From Cytophagaceae bacterium (GTDB taxonomy: Bacteria; Bacteroidota; Bacteroidia; Cytophagales; Spirosomataceae), in contig CANHGO010000006.1 of assembly GCA_947460975.1 (NCBI GenBank), positions 1 to 64,000 of the forward strand: 64,000 bases of DNA, read 5' to 3'. The notes under the pieces are model-generated. The model was not told the origin of the DNA. It searched no databases and was given only the letters and a program-made list of their open reading frames with translations. Both the position numbers and the translations under genes were made by a program. Shown piece by piece: positions 44,198-52,458 of the stretch (positions are counted from its first letter, which is position 1; each line of letters starts with the position of its first letter).

Positions 44198-44205
44198 TAA
44201 ATTTG
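44198..44205 (+). promoter_or_regulatory. -7 promoter element for ytxJ
   Basis: TAAATTTG matches TAnnTTTG and lies 51 bases before the ytxJ ATG; no clear -33 TTTG. A minus-strand TAATTTTG (44226-44233) in the same gap could serve waaA, so the two divergent promoters would interleave. Confidence 0.4.
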
Positions 44206-44255
44206 ATGTTGAAACAATAAATTTACAAAATTAGACGAATACCTACATCATCCTT

Positions 44256-44588
44256 ATGCATTGGAACCCATTAACAGACCTTCATCAATTGGATGAAATA
44301 GTTGAAATTTCACAAAATCAACCTGTGGTGATTTTCAAACATAGCACGCGTTGCTCCATTTCGTCGACTGCATTAAGTCGATTTGAGCGAGCTTGGGGAG
44401 ATACTGAAAACGCAGCTTTTTATTTGGATTTGATTGCATATCGACCTATTTCCTTAGAAATTGCCGAAAAATTTGGGATACAACATCAGTCGCCTCAGGC
44501 TTTGGTCATCAGCAAGGGGGCCTGTACCTATTCCGCAACCCATTGGGACATTTCGGTAGACGAATTAAAACCCTATTTGAGCGAATGA
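44256..44588 (+). CDS. ytxJ: Bacillithiol-system redox-active protein YtxJ
   Basis: The 110-residue thioredoxin-like protein has the YtxJ pattern VIFKHSTRCSISSTALSRFE, with a single active Cys (residue 33) in a monothiol site. LDLIAYRPISLEIAEKFGIQHQSPQALVISKG follows. YtxJ-family proteins are monothiol bacilliredoxins, so the organism probably uses bacillithiol or a similar thiol. That fits the persulfide machinery elsewhere. Its stop overlaps the next ATG by four bases (ATGA). Confidence 0.9.
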   Translation: MHWNPLTDLHQLDEIVEISQNQPVVIFKHSTRCSISSTALSRFERAWGDTENAAFYLDLIAYRPISLEIAEKFGIQHQSPQALVISKGACTYSATHWDISVDELKPYLSE

Positions 44589-45412
44589 AAAAATTAATTG
44601 GATTTCTTTTTATTTTTTATTGGTCCTCAACCGTAGTTTGGGCTCAAAGAAAATCAGCACCTAAAGAAACCATAATTCAGGCGCCCAGCTCAACCAATCG
44701 GTCAAAAGTTATTTCCAAAAATAATGTTAGTAATGTTAAAAATACCAATCCTACCGGAATCTTAGCGCTTGGCATTAGCACATCGACGAGTTCAGGAATA
44801 TTTGGAGGAATCACGGCTAGAAAAGTGTGGATTAATAACCCTAAAAGTCAATCCCTTTTTGGACTTGATTTTTCTAACATAAAGGATTACAGAGAGTTTG
44901 ATTCGCCCTATTCTTACAATGGAAGAGGTTATACAGAAGGTAAATTAAATCAGTTGATCGTGATTAGACCAGAATATGGCCGCCAATGGACCTTGTTTAA
45001 AAAACCATCTGAAGGGGGTGCCGCTTTAAAGGGCTTAATCGCTACTGGACCCAATATAGGTATGCAAATGCCTTATCATGTCGACATTTCCTTATCCAAT
45101 CCAGGCACAGGAAAATCATCGATACTATCGATCCCCATGTCACAAACCTACGATAACACCTATCAGCGAACCGTTATTTTAGGTGAAAGTAGTTTTTTCA
45201 AGGGTGCCAGCGAATCTATTTATGTTCCGGGCTGGCATCTAAAAACAGCTTTCAACGTAGAATTAGATACATTTAAACAGAATTATTTAGCTTTGGAAAT
45301 GGGATTTATTGTGGATTATTTTTCCAAGCCTATTGAAATGTTAAACCAAACGCCACAGCGATCGGTTTATACCACTGGATATCTAACCTTTTTCTTTGGA
45401 AAGAGTAAATAA
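44585..45412 (+). CDS. Exported beta-rich protein of unknown function
   Basis: Start placed at ATG 44585, which overlaps the ytxJ stop (ATGA) and gives a signal peptide (MKKLIGFLFIFYWSSTVVWAQ). The 275-residue product has no motif I recognise. It has alternating hydrophobic and aromatic strands and ends with VYTTGYLTFFFGKSK, which suggests a small outer-membrane beta-barrel. An S/N/K-rich stretch after the signal may be a linker. It sits in ytxJ-(this)-lipA, but I see no functional link. Confidence 0.7.
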   Translation: MKKLIGFLFIFYWSSTVVWAQRKSAPKETIIQAPSSTNRSKVISKNNVSNVKNTNPTGILALGISTSTSSGIFGGITARKVWINNPKSQSLFGLDFSNIKDYREFDSPYSYNGRGYTEGKLNQLIVIRPEYGRQWTLFKKPSEGGAALKGLIATGPNIGMQMPYHVDISLSNPGTGKSSILSIPMSQTYDNTYQRTVILGESSFFKGASESIYVPGWHLKTAFNVELDTFKQNYLALEMGFIVDYFSKPIEMLNQTPQRSVYTTGYLTFFFGKSK

Positions 45413-45421
45413 AAATACAAT

Positions 45422-46291
45422 ATGATCGAGTTACCCCAAGTGAATTCAGCCCCTTCCTCAAGAAAGCCAGATTGGCTGCGGGTTAAATTGCCTATTGGTG
45501 AAAAATATACAAATGTTCGGAAAATAGTTGATGAGTATAAATTACATACTATTTGTCAATCAGGGAATTGCCCAAACATGGGCGAGTGTTGGGGAGAAGG
45601 AACGGCCACATTCATGATTTTGGGAAATGTTTGTACTCGGTCATGTACATTTTGTGCTGTGGCGACCGGCAGACCTAACGAATATGATGAAGATGAGCCC
45701 CGCAGAGTTGCTGAAGCAATTCAATTAATGAAGGTAAAGCATGCGGTCATCACGTCGGTCAATCGAGATGAGTTGAAAGATCGTGGTGCTGAAATTTGGT
45801 ATCAAACTGTCCGAGCGGTAAAAGAAACGACTCCGCTAACGACCATTGAAACACTTATTCCGGACACAAAGGGCAATTGGGATGCGTTAATTCGAATGAT
45901 CGAGGGGGGCCAAGAAGTAGTGTCGCATAATATGGAAACCGTAGCGAGATTATACAAATTCGTTCGGCCACAAGCCAAGTATGAGCGAAGTTTAGAACAA
46001 ACGAAGCGTACGAAAGAGTTTGGAAAAAGAACCAAATCTGGACTTATGCTCGGATTAGGAGAAACAAAAGAAGAGGTTTTTCAAGCAATGGATGATTTAG
46101 TTGCCCATGGTTTGGATGTGTTAACGTTGGGTCAATATTTGCAACCAACCAAAATGCACCATGAAGTGATCGAATGGATTCATCCCGAGACATTTTTGAT
46201 GTACAAAGAAGAAGGATTGAAAAGGGGATTAAACTATGTGGAATCAGGAGCTTTAGTACGTTCGTCCTATCACGCTGAAAAACATATCTAA
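45422..46291 (+). CDS. lipA: Lipoyl synthase
   Basis: The 289-residue radical-SAM enzyme has the auxiliary 4Fe-4S ligands Cys45, Cys50 and Cys56 ([12 protein letters not shown]) and the radical-SAM triad Cys71, Cys75 and Cys78 (CTRSCTFC). GVNRDEL-like [11 protein letters not shown] and the C-terminal [10 protein letters not shown] complete the family fingerprint. It inserts two sulfurs into protein-bound octanoate to make lipoyl groups for 2-oxoacid dehydrogenases. It lies 10 bases after the unknown exported gene and 4 bases before crtY. Confidence 0.97.
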   Translation: MIELPQVNSAPSSRKPDWLRVKLPIGEKYTNVRKIVDEYKLHTICQSGNCPNMGECWGEGTATFMILGNVCTRSCTFCAVATGRPNEYDEDEPRRVAEAIQLMKVKHAVITSVNRDELKDRGAEIWYQTVRAVKETTPLTTIETLIPDTKGNWDALIRMIEGGQEVVSHNMETVARLYKFVRPQAKYERSLEQTKRTKEFGKRTKSGLMLGLGETKEEVFQAMDDLVAHGLDVLTLGQYLQPTKMHHEVIEWIHPETFLMYKEEGLKRGLNYVESGALVRSSYHAEKHI

Positions 46292-46294
46292 TTC

Positions 46295-47479
46295 ATGAAT
46301 AAGCCAGTACAATCCCAGTTTGCGTTTATAATTGCAGGCGGTGGAATGGCCGGTTTATCCTTAGCTTATTACCTTTCAAAAAGTTCTTTAGGTGATTTAC
46401 CTATTTTAATCATTGACCAATTCCCCAAAAATAAAAACGATAAGACCTGGTGTTATTGGTCTGATTGTGAAGAGGAATTCGACAAAATTGCGGAAAAAAG
46501 CTGGGATTCCTTATGGTTTCATAGCCAAAGAAACCAGTCTAAACTACTGAATATCAACCCATTTCAATACAGAAAAATTAATAGTGGCGATTGGTATGCT
46601 CAGGTCAATAAACAATTAGCGACAAAGCCAAACATCCAGTTTTTGAATGCGAAGATTCACTCATTTTTTTACAAAGGAGTAGATGTGTGCGTGAGCACGG
46701 ACCAAGGAGATTTTCATGCATCACAAAAAGTTTTTGATAGCATCAGTCCCTTTGTATGTGATTTTGAAAATTCCGAACATATCAAACAGCACTTTTTAGG
46801 TTGGACCATCGAAAGTCATTTTCCTGTATTCAAACAAGATTCGGCTGATCTATTTGATTTTAGGGTAGCGTTCGACTTAGAATGTGAATTCATGTATGTG
46901 TTGCCCACAAGTCCCAAGAAAGCCTTATTTGAGTATACTTTCTTCTCAGGTAAATTACGAGACAAAAACTACTACCGAGATAAATTGAAAGCCTATTTGT
47001 TAGCCTATTATGGTTTCGGCGAAGATGATTATGACCTTTTAGAGGAAGAATATGGAGTTATCCCGATGCGTCCCTTGGAAGAAAACGCACAAAACTTACA
47101 TGCTAAATTAATTAAGATTGGAACCTCAGGAGGATTTGTCAAATCGACGACTGGATATAGCTTTTTGAGAACTCAGCGCACATTAAAAGTATTAGCCGCC
47201 AACCTGGAGACAAAAAATCACAAAGCTTTTGTCTTAAAAGAACTCAGGTTTAAAAAATGGATGGACAAAGTTTTTTTACAAGTATTTATTGATCAAAAAA
47301 TTGCTGGATCAAAAGTATTTGAATCACTTTTCTTTAAAAATTCCCCTCAGAAAATATTGCGGTTTTTGGAAGAAAAAACAAGTTTACGTGAAGATTTATC
47401 ATTAATGTTCACGGTTCCAACCTTACCGTTTGTATGGGCAGCTGTCAAATTATTTTTCAAAGGAAATAAATTGCCATGA
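46295..47479 (+). CDS. crtY: Lycopene beta-cyclase
   Basis: The 394-residue flavoprotein has an N-terminal FAD-binding motif (FIIAGGGMAGLSLAYYLSKS, 10-29) and the CrtY-type segment NDKTWCYWSD near 48. A central FEYTFFSGKLRDKNYY and the C-terminal GFVKSTTGYSFLRTQR follow. It closes the ends of lycopene to beta-carotene, so the cell is pigmented or makes retinal precursors. No other carotenoid gene is nearby; it is translationally near-coupled to lipA, an unusual neighbour. Confidence 0.9.
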   Translation: MNKPVQSQFAFIIAGGGMAGLSLAYYLSKSSLGDLPILIIDQFPKNKNDKTWCYWSDCEEEFDKIAEKSWDSLWFHSQRNQSKLLNINPFQYRKINSGDWYAQVNKQLATKPNIQFLNAKIHSFFYKGVDVCVSTDQGDFHASQKVFDSISPFVCDFENSEHIKQHFLGWTIESHFPVFKQDSADLFDFRVAFDLECEFMYVLPTSPKKALFEYTFFSGKLRDKNYYRDKLKAYLLAYYGFGEDDYDLLEEEYGVIPMRPLEENAQNLHAKLIKIGTSGGFVKSTTGYSFLRTQRTLKVLAANLETKNHKAFVLKELRFKKWMDKVFLQVFIDQKIAGSKVFESLFFKNSPQKILRFLEEKTSLREDLSLMFTVPTLPFVWAAVKLFFKGNKLP

Positions 47480-47496
47480 CCATATCCTAAATTCAA

Positions 47497-47528
47497 TTTG
47501 TGGCTCTCTAATATTAATATTAAATTTG
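47497..47528 (+). promoter_or_regulatory. metK promoter (Bacteroidota -33/-7 type)
   Basis: TTTG (47497-47500), exactly 20 bases, then TAAATTTG (47521-47528), matching the TTTG-N19/21-TAnnTTTG consensus in full. It is 37 bases before the metK ATG. Confidence 0.85.
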
Positions 47529-47565
47529 CGTATTCTTAAAACTTAATTTATAAACTAATTCACGA

Positions 47566-48822
47566 ATGGCTTATTTATTTACCTCAGAGTCAGTATCCGA
47601 AGGACATCCTGATAAAGTTGCAGACCAAATTTCCGATGCGTTAATTGACCATTTTATGGCTTTTGACCCTACTTCCAAAGTTGCATGTGAAACACTTGTG
47701 ACTACAGGTCAGGTAGTTTTAGCGGGTGAGGTAAATACCACAACCTACTTAGATGTACAAGCCATTACTCGAGAAGTTATTCGTAAAATAGGCTATACCA
47801 AGTCGGAATATATGTTTGAAGCTAATTCTTGCGGTATTCTTTCGGCCATTCACGAGCAATCAGCTGATATCAATCAGGGTGTTGATCGAGCTAATCCAGA
47901 GGACCAAGGAGCGGGAGATCAAGGAATGATGTTTGGCTTTGCAACGAAAGAAACGGACAACTACATGCCATTGGCATTAGATTTGGCTCATAAGATTTTA
48001 CAAGAGTTGTCATCGATTCGCAATAATGAGTCATCTTTAATAGGTTACCTTCGTCCAGATGCGAAATCGCAGGTAACCATTGAATATAGTGATAACCACG
48101 AGCCACAAAGAATTGACACGATTGTTGTTTCGACACAGCATGACGACTTTGCTGCGGAAGCTGATATGTTGGCGAAAATCAAAAAAGATATCGTTGAGAT
48201 TGTGATTCCACGTGTGAAGGCAAAATTAAAGCCTGAGTTACAGGCCTTATTTAATGATGCGATTACCTACCATATTAATCCTACAGGTAAGTTTGTGATT
48301 GGTGGCCCGCATGGCGATACAGGTTTAACGGGACGTAAAATTATCGTAGACACCTACGGTGGAAAAGGAGCCCACGGAGGAGGTGCATTTTCAGGAAAAG
48401 ATCCTTCCAAAGTGGATCGTTCTGCTGCCTATGCAACTAGACATATTGCAAAAAATTTAGTGGCTGCTGGATTGTGTGACCAAGTATTAGTTCAAGTATC
48501 TTATGCGATAGGTGTGGCAAAACCATGTGGTTTATTTATTGACACCTACGGATCAGCTAAAGTTGGTTTAACCGATGGAGAAATCGCTAAAAAAGTAGAA
48601 GCTATTTTTGATATGCGCCCTTACTTTATTGAGCAAAGATTAAAGCTTAGAAATCCTATTTATTCTGAAACTGCAGCTTATGGCCACATGGGCCGTAAAA
48701 ACGAAGTGGTGACGAAACATTTTGTTGGGCCTAATGGTCAAAAGGTGACTAAGGAAGTGGAATTATTTACTTGGGAAAAATTAGATTATGTAGATGCGGT
48801 TAAAAGCGCTTTCAACTTATAA
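47566..48822 (+). CDS. metK: S-adenosylmethionine synthetase
   Basis: The 418-residue enzyme has all the MetK landmarks: [21 protein letters not shown] at the start, [11 protein letters not shown] near 121, [21 protein letters not shown] near 246 and the second signature [19 protein letters not shown] near 270. It makes S-adenosylmethionine from methionine and ATP, using Mg and K. It stands alone behind a textbook promoter and ends at a strong bidirectional terminator. No SAM-riboswitch structure is visible in its 86-base leader. Confidence 0.98.
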   Translation: MAYLFTSESVSEGHPDKVADQISDALIDHFMAFDPTSKVACETLVTTGQVVLAGEVNTTTYLDVQAITREVIRKIGYTKSEYMFEANSCGILSAIHEQSADINQGVDRANPEDQGAGDQGMMFGFATKETDNYMPLALDLAHKILQELSSIRNNESSLIGYLRPDAKSQVTIEYSDNHEPQRIDTIVVSTQHDDFAAEADMLAKIKKDIVEIVIPRVKAKLKPELQALFNDAITYHINPTGKFVIGGPHGDTGLTGRKIIVDTYGGKGAHGGGAFSGKDPSKVDRSAAYATRHIAKNLVAAGLCDQVLVQVSYAIGVAKPCGLFIDTYGSAKVGLTDGEIAKKVEAIFDMRPYFIEQRLKLRNPIYSETAAYGHMGRKNEVVTKHFVGPNGQKVTKEVELFTWEKLDYVDAVKSAFNL

Positions 48823-48842
48823 GTGTTTTAAAAATTGCAAAT

Positions 48843-48868
48843 AAAAAAGGGGCTTTCGCCCCTTTTTT
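48843..48868. terminator. Bidirectional terminator between metK and hpf
   Basis: AAAAAAGGGGC (48843-48853), TTTC loop, GCCCCTTTTTT (48858-48868). It has T-tracts in both directions and lies between two converging genes. Confidence 0.95.
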
Positions 48869-48872
48869 ATGT

Positions 48873-49211
48873 TTAAAATTCAGTCGATATATCAGGCAAG
48901 CGCCCTATTTTTTTTTGATTCGTTTTCGATTTAAATCTTTTAATTTGTTCAGCTAAGGCATTTAATGCCAAATCTAAAGCTTCTTCAAACGACTTGGCTT
49001 TTTCCTTGACAAACAAAATGGCGCCGGGAACGGCCAACTTAATTTCCAGAAATTTTTCTTTGACTTTTCCAACGCCAGTAGAGACTTTTAAAAAAACCTC
49101 ACCACTGGTTATTCGGTCATAAAATGTTTCCAATTTATCTAATTTAGCTTGAATGCTGTCAATTAATTTTTGATCAGCATTGAAGTGAATGGCGTGAACT
49201 TGCACTTTCAT
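48873..49211 (-). CDS. hpf: Ribosome hibernation-promoting factor / RaiA
   Basis: Start at ATG 49211 (MKVQVHAIHFNADQKLID); a second in-frame ATG at 49217 adds two residues. The 112-residue protein has the HPF short-form alpha/beta fold: LDKLETFYDRITSGEVFLKV, then KFLEIKLAVPGAILFVKEKAKSFEEALDLALNALAEQIKRFK. It lacks the C-terminal dimer domain of long HPF, so it is the RaiA/YfiA or short HPF kind. It binds the 30S decoding region in stationary phase. Converges on metK over a shared terminator. Confidence 0.93.
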   Translation of the reverse strand: MKVQVHAIHFNADQKLIDSIQAKLDKLETFYDRITSGEVFLKVSTGVGKVKEKFLEIKLAVPGAILFVKEKAKSFEEALDLALNALAEQIKRFKSKTNQKKIGRLPDISTEF

Positions 49212-49351
49212 AAGCATACAATTTAAATGGTGGAAAATGCCCCAGGAATCAAATAGGGACTAAAGAAGAAAGAACGTTTGTGATTCGTCTGAAATGTAAA
49301 CGATTTTTAAAAGCTTGTCAAGTTTTACGAACTTTTTATTTTAAGATTCAG

Positions 49352-51025
49352 TTAATCCGCCCAAGCAACACGGTACAATTCAAATTTAATACCCGTCTTT
49401 ATTAAAAAATCATGCCAAAAATATTGGATTGCCGACAAGTGATCCGTGGGCGATTTTACTTCTATAAATTGATACTCAGAATCTTTGAAAACAAACAAAT
49501 CAGGAAATCCTTTTGCGTGAGTTGATAAATGTGTCCATAAATACCGCAATACAAATGCTAAACTTTCCTGGGGAACCCGAAGAACCAACTCCCTAATTAA
49601 TTCAATATCAAGTGTATACCAATCGATCAAAGGGTTCAATTTGCCCTCATGGTTTTCTTTGATATGTAGCGCATGAGCAAAAAATAAATCTAATGAGGCC
49701 AATAAACCCATTTTTTCTTCAAAATCTTTTTCTTTTCCCAAGGTAAACCCCTCAGAAGAATAATGACTTGGCGCCCACTGAAATGGATGATGAATGCCGG
49801 TTTGATTTTCATCAAAAACTAGATCCCAACAAAGAATCCCAAGAACATTTTTCCAAAGGTGATTTTCAGTAAAATGGGCTGAATACCCCATGTTCTCAAA
49901 ATAATCTATGACACCCAGCTCAACATTCCCCTTCCATTTGATGTCAATCAATATTGTAGTCGACAATTTTAACGATTGAGTGACCGCTTTTATATGCTTC
50001 TTTGAGTTTTGCTTTAAGATAAAATCTTCAAAAAAATGGGTCTCTTTTGGAGAAAAACCAATTTCTAGGCCCAATTTGGCCAATAGCAAAGCTTCTTCCG
50101 TCCGCTTTAATTTGGCTAAAATCCTAACCCTACGTTCCAATGACAAACCTGATAAACTCGGTTCATAAATATCCAAAGCAAGCTCCATACAGCCTAGTCG
50201 TTCAAGCCAACGGCCCAAAGAAAATAAGGCACGCTCAAAGGAACCCATTGCCAAATCCGAAATATCGACATATATGGGTAAAATATCTTGATTCCATGAT
50301 TGAACTAATTCTTGGGTTAATGCTGGATCTTTAGACATTTCATAAAAATTTTCTCGCCAAAGACTAATTTTCCACTTTTCGATAGCCTCCTTTCTCGTCT
50401 GAAAATAGGGGACAAATTCTTCCTCATTGACAGCAACGTATTGCCTATGGCCTAAATCCCGAATAACAAATTCGGACATATCACGAAATTTTGTACCAAA
50501 AAACAAGAATTGAATAAATGTGAAATTTTCTAATTGGACCGGGCAAATGAGTCGACTAGCCATTCCATTCAACACCTGCATTATTTCATAGCTAAAAGGC
50601 TTACATAAATCCACTAAATGTTCTTTGGAAATCGTAGATGCATATGTAGGAAAATGCGCTATTTTAGATGTCAAAGCGATGCACTCCTTCTTTGAAAATA
50701 CAGACAATATGGAGACTAGATTATTTGAATCTGGAGTTGAAGCAAAACGAATAAATCCTTTTTCACCCAACTCATCTAAGCTTAATGAAATATTAGAAAT
50801 TTCGACATAAGTCAGTTTTTCCTCTCTAAACCAAAGCGCACGCCTACTAGCTAATCGAAGGTAAAGGCATTGCGATTCTTTAGGTAAATTTTCAAAATCA
50901 TGAATGAATATTATTTCGGAGTCTGATAATAAATTTTTATACTGCTTTTTTACATATCCTAAAACATAATTGAAATTTTCCCAATAGTAAAAAGGTGACA
51001 AGTCAGGAATAGGCTGTTTGATCAT
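49352..51025 (-). CDS. FAN1-like VRR-NUC structure-specific nuclease
   Basis: Start chosen at ATG 51025 (MIKQPIPDLSPFYYWENF); the frame up to 51049 is less likely. The 557-residue protein has a large helical region with TPR-like repeats (about 240-340; LERRVRILAKLKRTEEALLLAKLGLEIGF). A C-terminal VRR-NUC domain has PDLFVF (metal-binding Asp) and EVKSPTD (Glu-x-Lys) of the PD-(D/E)XK type. FAN1 is an interstrand crosslink repair nuclease; bacterial members are known. It is monocistronic between hpf and pgk. Confidence 0.85.
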   Translation of the reverse strand: MIKQPIPDLSPFYYWENFNYVLGYVKKQYKNLLSDSEIIFIHDFENLPKESQCLYLRLASRRALWFREEKLTYVEISNISLSLDELGEKGFIRFASTPDSNNLVSILSVFSKKECIALTSKIAHFPTYASTISKEHLVDLCKPFSYEIMQVLNGMASRLICPVQLENFTFIQFLFFGTKFRDMSEFVIRDLGHRQYVAVNEEEFVPYFQTRKEAIEKWKISLWRENFYEMSKDPALTQELVQSWNQDILPIYVDISDLAMGSFERALFSLGRWLERLGCMELALDIYEPSLSGLSLERRVRILAKLKRTEEALLLAKLGLEIGFSPKETHFFEDFILKQNSKKHIKAVTQSLKLSTTILIDIKWKGNVELGVIDYFENMGYSAHFTENHLWKNVLGILCWDLVFDENQTGIHHPFQWAPSHYSSEGFTLGKEKDFEEKMGLLASLDLFFAHALHIKENHEGKLNPLIDWYTLDIELIRELVLRVPQESLAFVLRYLWTHLSTHAKGFPDLFVFKDSEYQFIEVKSPTDHLSAIQYFWHDFLIKTGIKFELYRVAWAD

Positions 51026-51100
51026 TTTCAAATATAAATAAAAACACAAATTGTACTATTTGTAGATAAATTTCAAGTTTTTGAACATAAAATTAGATTA

Positions 51101-51132
51101 TTTCAACAAATTGCAAAACAATAGTATATTTG
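51101..51132 (+). promoter_or_regulatory. pgk promoter
   Basis: TATATTTG (51125-51132) fits the -7 consensus TAnnTTTG; an imperfect -33 TTTC is 20 bases upstream at 51101-51104. The ATG follows at 51185. Confidence 0.65.
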
Positions 51133-51184
51133 CACCGCCTAAAAATAGGTCAATTTTACAAAACAATTTCGAAACAAAATAAAT

Positions 51185-52375
51185 ATGCAAACAGTTTCAA
51201 CCTTTAATTTTGCCGGTAAAAAAGCATTAGTTCGCGTAGACTTTAATGTACCCTTAAATGAGCGTTTTGAAATTACAGATGATACAAGAATTAAGGCTAC
51301 GATCCCAACCATTCAAAAGATTATTCATGATGGTGGCTCTGTCATATTGATGTCACATTTGGGTAGACCTAAAGATGGTCCTATTGAAAAATATTCGTTA
51401 AGGCATTTGGTTACCCCTTTATCCATTGTTTTTGGGGTAAAAGTTAAATTTGCGCCTGATTGCATCGGAAAAGAAGCTGTTACATTAGCATCTGAATTAA
51501 AAGCTGGTGAAATTTTACTTTTAGAAAATTTGCGTTTTTATAAGGAAGAAGAAAAAGGAGACGAAGCATTTGCGGAAAAACTTTCCAAATTAGGAGATGT
51601 GTGGGTTAATGATGCATTTGGAACTGCCCATAGGGCACATGCTTCCACTGCGGTCATTGGCCAATTTTTCAGCGAAAAAGTAGCAGGATTTGTGATGCAA
51701 GCTGAAATTGAAAATGCCCAAAAAATATTGGAATACGCAGAAAGACCTTTTACTGCGATCATGGGTGGTTCAAAAATTTCAGATAAAATATTAATCATTG
51801 AACAATTATTAGACAAAGTAGACAATCTAATTATAGGTGGAGGGATGACCTACACATTTTCATTAGCTGAAGGGGGTAAAATTGGTAAATCTATTTCAGA
51901 ACCTGATAAAGTAGATTTGGCTAAGTCTCTCCTCGAAAAAGCAAAAGCGAAGGGAGTTAATATTTATATGCCATTAGATAATATGTGTGCAGATGATTTT
52001 AACAATAATGCCAATAGACAAATTGTCAATAGGGGTGAAATTCCGGATGGCTGGGAAGGTTTAGATATTGGTCCTAAATCGATTGAATTATTCCAAGAGG
52101 TAGTCGCGCAATCAAAAACCATTTTATGGAATGGACCCATGGGTGTTTTTGAATTTTCAAATTTCGCTAAAGGGACTAATGCCATAGCGGATGCGGTTGT
52201 TAAAGCAACGGAGGAGAATGGCGCATTCTCATTAATTGGCGGTGGAGATTCCGCATCAGCGGTGAATAATGCAGGATATGGTGATCGAGTAAGTTATGTG
52301 TCGACAGGTGGGGGTGCATTGCTTGAATACATGGAAGGCAAAGTATTACCAGGTGTCGCTGCATTAGAAGCATAA
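51185..52375 (+). CDS. pgk: Phosphoglycerate kinase
   Basis: The 396-residue glycolytic enzyme has [14 protein letters not shown] at 12-25, the substrate-binding MSHLGRPK near 58, [13 protein letters not shown] near 140 and the C-terminal [35 protein letters not shown]. It transfers phosphate from 1,3-bisphosphoglycerate to ADP. Single gene between its promoter and a strong terminator. Confidence 0.98.
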   Translation: MQTVSTFNFAGKKALVRVDFNVPLNERFEITDDTRIKATIPTIQKIIHDGGSVILMSHLGRPKDGPIEKYSLRHLVTPLSIVFGVKVKFAPDCIGKEAVTLASELKAGEILLLENLRFYKEEEKGDEAFAEKLSKLGDVWVNDAFGTAHRAHASTAVIGQFFSEKVAGFVMQAEIENAQKILEYAERPFTAIMGGSKISDKILIIEQLLDKVDNLIIGGGMTYTFSLAEGGKIGKSISEPDKVDLAKSLLEKAKAKGVNIYMPLDNMCADDFNNNANRQIVNRGEIPDGWEGLDIGPKSIELFQEVVAQSKTILWNGPMGVFEFSNFAKGTNAIADAVVKATEENGAFSLIGGGDSASAVNNAGYGDRVSYVSTGGGALLEYMEGKVLPGVAALEA

Positions 52376-52393
52376 AAAATAAGATTTTATTTT

Positions 52394-52425
52394 AAAAGGC
52401 AAGGGAATGTTTCCTTGCCTTTTTG
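52394..52425 (+). terminator. Terminator after pgk
   Basis: AAAAGGCAAGG (52394-52404), 8-base loop, CCTTGCCTTTT (52413-52423) and more T; 19 bases after the pgk stop. Confidence 0.92.
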
Positions 52426-52458
52426 TATTTTAGCTTATTGCGAAATGAATAAACGTAT

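Noticed and set aside
47480-47565. SAM riboswitch before metK
   Set aside because: The 86-base gap is taken up by a complete -33/-7 promoter, leaving too short a leader and no conserved helix pattern.
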